A stretch of DNA of 64,000 nucleotides from CAZKUR01 sp964556005 (lineage in GTDB: Bacteria; Bacteroidota; Ignavibacteria; Ignavibacteriales; Ignavibacteriaceae): assembly GCA_964556005.1 (NCBI GenBank), contig CAZKUR010000012.1, positions 7,458 to 71,457 on the forward strand. Direction: 5' to 3'. The position numbers and the translations under genes are program-made. Shown here one piece after another: positions 59,650 to 64,000 of this stretch (position 1 is the stretch's first letter; each line of letters starts with the position of its first letter). The notes beneath the pieces are model-generated. The model had not been told where the DNA came from. It made no database searches and saw only the letters and a program-made list of their open reading frames with translations.

Positions 59650-60501
59650 TTAATAAAGACTATACACAAGAACCTTGTTACCTTTAAACTCGGGAATAAG
59701 AAGATAGTTTTTTGCTATATCAATGGTTATATCTGCAGGAGCCTGAAATGCGCTGTCAATTACAATTGCATTATACTGATTATTCATCCTAAAAATTTTG
59801 CCTCCGTTCCAATCGCTGAAATATAAATATCCTTTGCTGTCATAAGCCAAACCGTCTCCCATTTTAGCGCTTTGACTTATAACTTCAACTTTTTTCCCAT
59901 CCGGGCTCACCCTTAAAACTCGCCCGGTACTTAAGTCAATTATTAGTAAGTTATTGTTCTTATCGAAAAGCAATCCGTTCGGCGAATAAATTTCAGGGGA
60001 AGTTTTGTAGTCAACAAAATTTGAAACCTTTCCATTAGGTGAAATTTTGTAGATGGCTCCGTCGATACTTTCGAAATTCCCGGTTTCGGAAACAAATAAA
60101 TTCCCATCTTTATCAAAGACGAGATCATTTAAAAATTTTGGTACTGCAGGGAAATCAGTTGAATCCACAAAAACATTTTTAGTGCCACTTGAATCTACTT
60201 TCCAGATTTGATTTTTATCTGCTGCATAAATACTGCCGTCTTTGCAGGCTAAACCTTTCGGATCATTAAGTCCATCGACAAATGTCGTAACCGAATTGTT
60301 TACAATCTTGCTTATCGTTCCGTCCCCATTAACTCCAAAGCCTCCTATATTTGAAACATAATAAATGCCCTTAGGTGCAGCTAGAACACTTTCGGGAGTA
60401 TGAAACGGTCCTAAAGTTTTAATAAGCCGGAATTTAAACGGTTTCTGAGCACAATCAAGAAATAGAAAGGATAAAAAAAATAAAAAAATAATTTTCTTCA
60501 T
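59650..60501 (-). CDS. SMP-30/NHL-like beta-propeller lipoprotein
   Basis: I put the start at ATG 60501 (283 residues) because AAGGTGG lies before it and MKKIIFLFFLSFLFLDCAQK is a lipoprotein-like signal. The lipobox LFLDC is unusual at the -1 position. The rest has six blades of the SMP-30/gluconolactonase type: TPESVLAAPKGIYYVSNIG, LNDPKGLACKDGSIYAADKNQIWKVD-like (short: GLACKDGSIYAADKN), NDLVFDKDGNLFVSETG, SPNGLLFDKNNNLLIID, GDGLAYDSKGYLYFSDW. The metal-binding Glu, Asn, Asp set (E near 37, N near 131 and 185, D near 233) seems present. Sugar lactones are possible substrates. Confidence 0.8.
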   Translation of the reverse strand: MKKIIFLFFLSFLFLDCAQKPFKFRLIKTLGPFHTPESVLAAPKGIYYVSNIGGFGVNGDGTISKIVNNSVTTFVDGLNDPKGLACKDGSIYAADKNQIWKVDSSGTKNVFVDSTDFPAVPKFLNDLVFDKDGNLFVSETGNFESIDGAIYKISPNGKVSNFVDYKTSPEIYSPNGLLFDKNNNLLIIDLSTGRVLRVSPDGKKVEVISQSAKMGDGLAYDSKGYLYFSDWNGGKIFRMNNQYNAIVIDSAFQAPADITIDIAKNYLLIPEFKGNKVLVYSLY

Positions 60502-60552
60502 ATTAACCACCTTATGATTTAGGTACCACACGCTCAAATTAGTGAAGAGAAG

Positions 60553-60564
60553 CGACATTTGTCG
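60553..60564. repeat. 12-base palindrome touching the phytase stop
   Basis: CGACATTTGTCG (a perfect palindrome) lies directly next to the phytase stop codon. The identical 12 bases occupy the same position next to the acid phosphatase stop at 62365-62376. Arms are five bases, so as a hairpin it is weak; it may be a protein site or part of a shared 3' module. Confidence 0.6.
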
Positions 60565-62184
60565 TTATTTCATTAAAACCATCTTCATAGTTTTAACAAA
60601 ATTGCCAGCATGTATCCTGTAAAAGTAAACACCGCTCGGCAAAGATGATCCGTTAAATATTACTTGTTTACTCCCGGGATTTTGTTTTTCATTTACAAGA
60701 TTTTCAATTTCGTTTCCTAAAACATCATAAACTTTTAATATTACCAGAACATTATATTCGGATTCCGGAATAGTGTATTTTATCTTGGTAGACGGATTGA
60801 ACGGATTGGGATAGTTTTGTTCTAATGAAAAACTGATTGAAGATAATTTTACTTCAACAACTTTGGAATATTTATAATTTCCGTCATTATCTATTTGCTT
60901 CAGTCTATATTGCAAATCCTCTCCAAAAGGGAAATCATTATCATTAAATTGATAATACTTAGGTGAATTACTATTGCCTGAACCTTTTACAAATCCGATT
61001 TTTTCCCAATCAAGTTTTTGATCCTTTCGTTCTATTTCAAAACCAAAGTTATTTGTTTCGGTAGCAGTCTCCCAAGTCAATACAACTTCATTATTAATAT
61101 ATTCCGCTTCGAATGAACTCAATTCAACGGGTAAAGGATTCCAATAACTGGTATCGATAGCCAAACCTAAATCTTCATATCTGCAGCCCATTACAGTGTA
61201 AGGCCCTGAACCGGTTCCATTATGCGTAAGAAATATGCCGTATGGAAAATTTTGTCCTAAACTTACATTCGCAACATCAATACCGTCGGCATTTGCAACA
61301 CCCTGTACATAAAAGGTTTTAACGAAATTATGTGGCTCTTTACGCTCGTAAACCTTAAAATTACTACTTCCTTGACTTGATGCCAGCAAATATCCTTCCC
61401 CGTTTGCAGTATAATAAATTGTAATTCCCTCTACATCAGCCGTCAAACCATTTTCGCCAGTAGGAGCAATTAGCTCGCCTGTTGGATTTGGGTCTGTTGG
61501 GTCTGCATCGTATTTATATATCCCCTCACCCTCGTTGGCACAATATAATTTCCCGGTTTCATCGTCTGCTACTAATCCTTCAGTTATATCGCCGGAACCG
61601 TTATACCAGGTTCGCTTTTCTATTCCGCCAATCGTTCCGTTGTCTTTATCCACTAATTCCCATTGCCTCATCTGAGTAGAATTGCTCGAAGCAATAGCAT
61701 AGTATTTACCGGTGTTGGGATTATGATACAAGCAAAATCCATAATTCTCATTTGTCAGGTGTCCATCACTAAAATTACTAACAAATGACAATTGTCTCGA
61801 TATCCGATCAACTTTATAAAAAACAATAGTTTCATTATCTCTGTCATTATAGCTAACAATATCGGTAGGAATACCGGACAATAAAAAATTATAACGAATA
61901 TCAATATTGCCTGGTTTACCTGGGACAGAAATAGTTTGTAGAAGATTTCCGTTCAGATCATAAACAAATAATTTTTTGGCGGTTTTATCTGATGAAATTA
62001 TCGTACTTTGTGAGGCATTTGAATTAATCCATATGCACATATCATCCTGGTCAGCTATTCCATGAGCATTTAGTGTCAATGTTGGTGTTACTATAATAGT
62101 TTGGGCACAAGCCGTTCCTAAAATAAATAAGAATATAGATATTGAGCAAAGCAACAGCTTTAAAGAATACTTAATAGTTCTCAT
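60565..62184 (-). CDS. Beta-propeller phytase with type IX sorting domain
   Basis: A 539-residue exported protein. After a signal peptide (ending TACAQ) the region 35-350 matches beta-propeller phytase: ADQDDMCIWINSNASQSTIISSDK (key D-D, W, D), KPGNIDIRYNF, EGLVADDETGKLYCANEGEGIYKY (E, D-D, E) and DVEGITIYYTANGEGYLLASS (D-E-G). Residues 355-445 form an FN3-like linker opening PVELSSFEAEY, and 460-539 form the T9SS type A sorting domain with SLEQNYPNPFNPSTKIKY and the end MKMVLMK. It should release phosphate from phytate with calcium at the cell surface or outside. GAGGG lies before the ATG. Confidence 0.92.
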   Translation of the reverse strand: MRTIKYSLKLLLCSISIFLFILGTACAQTIIVTPTLTLNAHGIADQDDMCIWINSNASQSTIISSDKTAKKLFVYDLNGNLLQTISVPGKPGNIDIRYNFLLSGIPTDIVSYNDRDNETIVFYKVDRISRQLSFVSNFSDGHLTNENYGFCLYHNPNTGKYYAIASSNSTQMRQWELVDKDNGTIGGIEKRTWYNGSGDITEGLVADDETGKLYCANEGEGIYKYDADPTDPNPTGELIAPTGENGLTADVEGITIYYTANGEGYLLASSQGSSNFKVYERKEPHNFVKTFYVQGVANADGIDVANVSLGQNFPYGIFLTHNGTGSGPYTVMGCRYEDLGLAIDTSYWNPLPVELSSFEAEYINNEVVLTWETATETNNFGFEIERKDQKLDWEKIGFVKGSGNSNSPKYYQFNDNDFPFGEDLQYRLKQIDNDGNYKYSKVVEVKLSSISFSLEQNYPNPFNPSTKIKYTIPESEYNVLVILKVYDVLGNEIENLVNEKQNPGSKQVIFNGSSLPSGVYFYRIHAGNFVKTMKMVLMK

Positions 62185-62364
62185 GTTTACCCTCGTCTTA
62201 TTCTTAATTTTATTTTTTCTCCCTCATATTTAGTTAATATTTTTTCAATTCAATATTTAAATTTCATTAACTCAAATAAACAATTGTTAAGCACTTTTAC
62301 ATTTAATATTTTTTGGAACTATTATTTATTACTAACTTAGATTCACTTTAATCACTTACTATTA

Positions 62365-62376
62365 CGACATTTGTCG
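62365..62376. repeat. 12-base palindrome touching the acid phosphatase stop
   Basis: CGACATTTGTCG again, exactly adjacent to the stop codon of the upstream gene in transcription sense. The phytase gene has the same palindrome at the same place. The next 180 bases before the phytase start are AT-rich and show nothing further. Confidence 0.6.
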
Positions 62377-63819
62377 CTATTTAATGAGAACCATTCTCTT
62401 AATTGATGAATATTTTCCCATCTGAAGTTTATAAAAATAAATTCCGCTTGGATATTTGCTTCCGTCAAAATCAACTTTGTAATTCCCCGGCTGCCTGATC
62501 TCATTTATTAGAGAAGTGACCTCTCTCCCTAAAACATCGTATATCTTTAAACTTACAAATCCCAATTTTGATATCCGGTATCGTATGTTTGTTGTTGGAT
62601 TGAATGGATTCGGATAGTTTTGTTCAAGCGAAAATTTGTCCGGCCCGATTACTTCGATATTAACAATTTTAGAATAATCGAATGAGCCATCAAAATCAAT
62701 CTGTTTTAATCTGTACTGATATTTTCCTGGCTGAACATTTTCATCTCTAAGTGAATATGAATGTGTTTCCATAGAAGTTCCATTACCATTAATAAATGCA
62801 ATTTTCTCCCAACAATCTGTTAATCTTTTATTTTTTAATCTCTCAACTTCAAACCCTTTGTTGTTTTTCTCGGAAGAGGTGGTCCAATTTAACATTACAT
62901 CCGATTCATTAACATTTGCCGTAAAAGAAATTAATTCTACCGGTAATGGTAATTTTATAATAGTATAATTATCAATAAGCTGACCTGTTCTTGTATAAAA
63001 TTTACAGTTTAAACTATCGTAATAGGCTTCGATAAGCATTGCACCATAGTCTTCAACAAAACGCACCTGGCTTCCAGGGACCCATGAGGTACTATCGGAG
63101 AAATCATCGGACCTTATATTTCCCCCGCCCAATCCATCGACATAATATGTCAAACTATCAATTATAAGTCTTTCATAAGTATGATCATGCCCGGCAAATA
63201 CTACATCTGCACCCCACTCTTTGTATGGCCATTGAAGAGTTGTAGAAGAGCCATGAGTAAGAGCAGAAGAATACGGTGCATGATGCAAAACCGGAATTTT
63301 CCATCGTGCGGATGAATTTTGCATTTTATTTTTTATCCACATTGCTTGAACAGAAGTTTGGTTTCGGCCGTCAGGTTCATTGCTGTCAGAGTCAATCATG
63401 AAAAAATGAATATCACCCCAGGTAAAATCATAATATCTTTCGTTGTATGGAAGTGTAAAATAATCCAAGTATGGCTGCATATTTGAAGTATACCAGTCAT
63501 GGTTTCCCGGAACAGGAAAGAAGCGGTTTGAATCAGGCGAACCATTACCATAATTTCCAAAATAAGGATAAATAAATTCATGATAGTATTTACCGATATT
63601 TTTATCTATTGTTGAGGCAGCTCCATCGGGATAATTATTATCGCCGGCAGTAATAATAAATTCCGGGTTCCAGCTTTTAACTAAAATTGAAACATCCGAT
63701 TCGTTCGGGCCATCCAAACCAAAATCACCAATAACTGCAAATTTTACTATTGATTGTGCCTGTGAATTTAAGACTCCGCACACTACAAGAATAATAACTA
63801 ATATAAAATAATTTTTCAT
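62377..63819 (-). CDS. Purple acid phosphatase-type metallophosphatase with type IX sorting domain
   Basis: A 480-residue exported protein. Signal peptide 1-22, then a metallophosphoesterase of the tartrate-resistant (purple) acid phosphatase type: D32 in IGDFG, D60 and the colour-giving Y63 in AGDNNYPDG, N106-H107 in PVPGNHDWY, H180 in LHHAPYSS, and H211 with H213 in AGHDHTYE. The FN3-like part starts near 293 (PVELISFTANV), and the T9SS sorting domain has SLEQNYPNPFNPTTNIRY and ends RMVLIK. AAGGAGG precedes the ATG. It removes phosphate from esters outside the cell, a good partner for the phytase gene that follows. Confidence 0.94.
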   Translation of the reverse strand: MKNYFILVIILVVCGVLNSQAQSIVKFAVIGDFGLDGPNESDVSILVKSWNPEFIITAGDNNYPDGAASTIDKNIGKYYHEFIYPYFGNYGNGSPDSNRFFPVPGNHDWYTSNMQPYLDYFTLPYNERYYDFTWGDIHFFMIDSDSNEPDGRNQTSVQAMWIKNKMQNSSARWKIPVLHHAPYSSALTHGSSTTLQWPYKEWGADVVFAGHDHTYERLIIDSLTYYVDGLGGGNIRSDDFSDSTSWVPGSQVRFVEDYGAMLIEAYYDSLNCKFYTRTGQLIDNYTIIKLPLPVELISFTANVNESDVMLNWTTSSEKNNKGFEVERLKNKRLTDCWEKIAFINGNGTSMETHSYSLRDENVQPGKYQYRLKQIDFDGSFDYSKIVNIEVIGPDKFSLEQNYPNPFNPTTNIRYRISKLGFVSLKIYDVLGREVTSLINEIRQPGNYKVDFDGSKYPSGIYFYKLQMGKYSSIKRMVLIK

Positions 63820-63973
63820 GATGATGTTCCTCCTTTTTATTAAATTTATTTGTATAAAAGATTTTGCGAAGATGATGAATTAGGATATTCGGATCATAAC
63901 GATAGGGTGGATTGATAAAAATAATCCTAAGCTTTTTTCTTTTAAATTAAGAATAACAGCAAATTCGGTTTTC

Positions 63974-64000
63974 TTATTTTAATATAATCATTTTCTTTGT
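63974..64000 (-). CDS. C-terminal end of another type IX-sorted protein (partial)
   Basis: On the minus strand the window edge reads T-K-K-M-I-I-L-K and a TAA stop at 63974-63976. The last residues of T9SS type A sorting domains here are KMVLMK and RMVLIK, so KMIILK at a stop is a good sign of a third such protein. Only eight codons are visible, and the product is unknown. Between it and the acid phosphatase start are 154 bases with a 7-base inverted repeat (TTAGGAT 63880, ATCCTAA 63924) followed by a T-run on the plus strand. Confidence 0.65.
   Translation of the reverse strand, partial: TKKMIILK

Overview
The window is low-GC DNA that looks like a chromosome of the Ignavibacteria / Bacteroidota-Chlorobi group. 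The main evidence is two secreted proteins (plus a third cut by the right edge) with type IX secretion C-terminal sorting domains carrying the NYPNPFNP signature that is abundant in Ignavibacteria. Many lipoproteins and TPR proteins, TonB/ExbBD, weak Shine-Dalgarno signals and frequent TTG starts agree. This placement is inference from protein style, not from a marker phylogeny.

Layout. (1) 1-8968, minus strand: an exopolysaccharide operon with Wza-like export protein, Wzz-like chain-length protein, UDP-glucuronate decarboxylase, MurJ/Wzx-like flippase, a 61-codon coupled gene, a GT9 transferase, an AsnB-like amidotransferase that lacks its glutaminase cysteine, and a truncated GT4-like transferase. 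(2) 9163-12777, minus: ybaB-recR-methyltransferase-two lipoproteins-ftsX; the second lipoprotein may start at ATT. (3) 12928-16379, plus: a degenerate PurC paralogue, psd, pssA, purS, purQ and two tatA genes. (4) 16654-22875, plus: sucD with a lysine-rich tail, ndk, a NamZ-type muramidase, a lipoprotein, an NHL propeller and three small membrane proteins. (5) 22847-32318, minus: an envelope operon of a DUF92 protein, a 989-residue TPR protein, a TonB-receptor-like barrel, an HU-SPOR fusion, ExbB, ExbD and TonB.

(6) 32592-39480: a CMD protein, a TPR protein, tRNA-Leu(GAG), an ECF sigma factor with anti-sigma factor and Spy-like periplasmic proteins on both sides, a GNAT enzyme and small envelope proteins. 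(7) 40092-44710, minus: a set consistent with tetrahydrobiopterin synthesis (GTP cyclohydrolase I, eukaryote-like 6-pyruvoyltetrahydropterin synthase, two SDRs, a Bcp peroxiredoxin), followed upstream by a second peroxiredoxin and phenylalanine hydroxylase. (8) 45007-51590: murB, a NUDIX gene, and pgsA-pgpA-cinA-thpR-recA-recX. (9) 51758-52312: a DUF433/DUF5615 toxin-antitoxin pair whose toxin gene carries two frameshifts. (10) 52598-59445: DUF971 protein, purC, a HEAT-like protein, secreted oligoendopeptidase F and PEP carboxylase. (11) 59650-64000: a propeller protein, a T9SS beta-propeller phytase, a T9SS purple acid phosphatase and the last codons of another sorted protein, which suggests extracellular phosphate scavenging.

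Most of the window is housekeeping. The parts that deserve a second look are the pterin/PhhA set, the PurC paralogue, the broken toxin-antitoxin pair, the ATT start, the doubly coupled 61-codon gene, the identical palindromes touching the stop codons of the two phosphatase genes, and a family of intergenic AGATGnCATCT hairpins. I saw no CRISPR array, rRNA, intact IS element or prophage.
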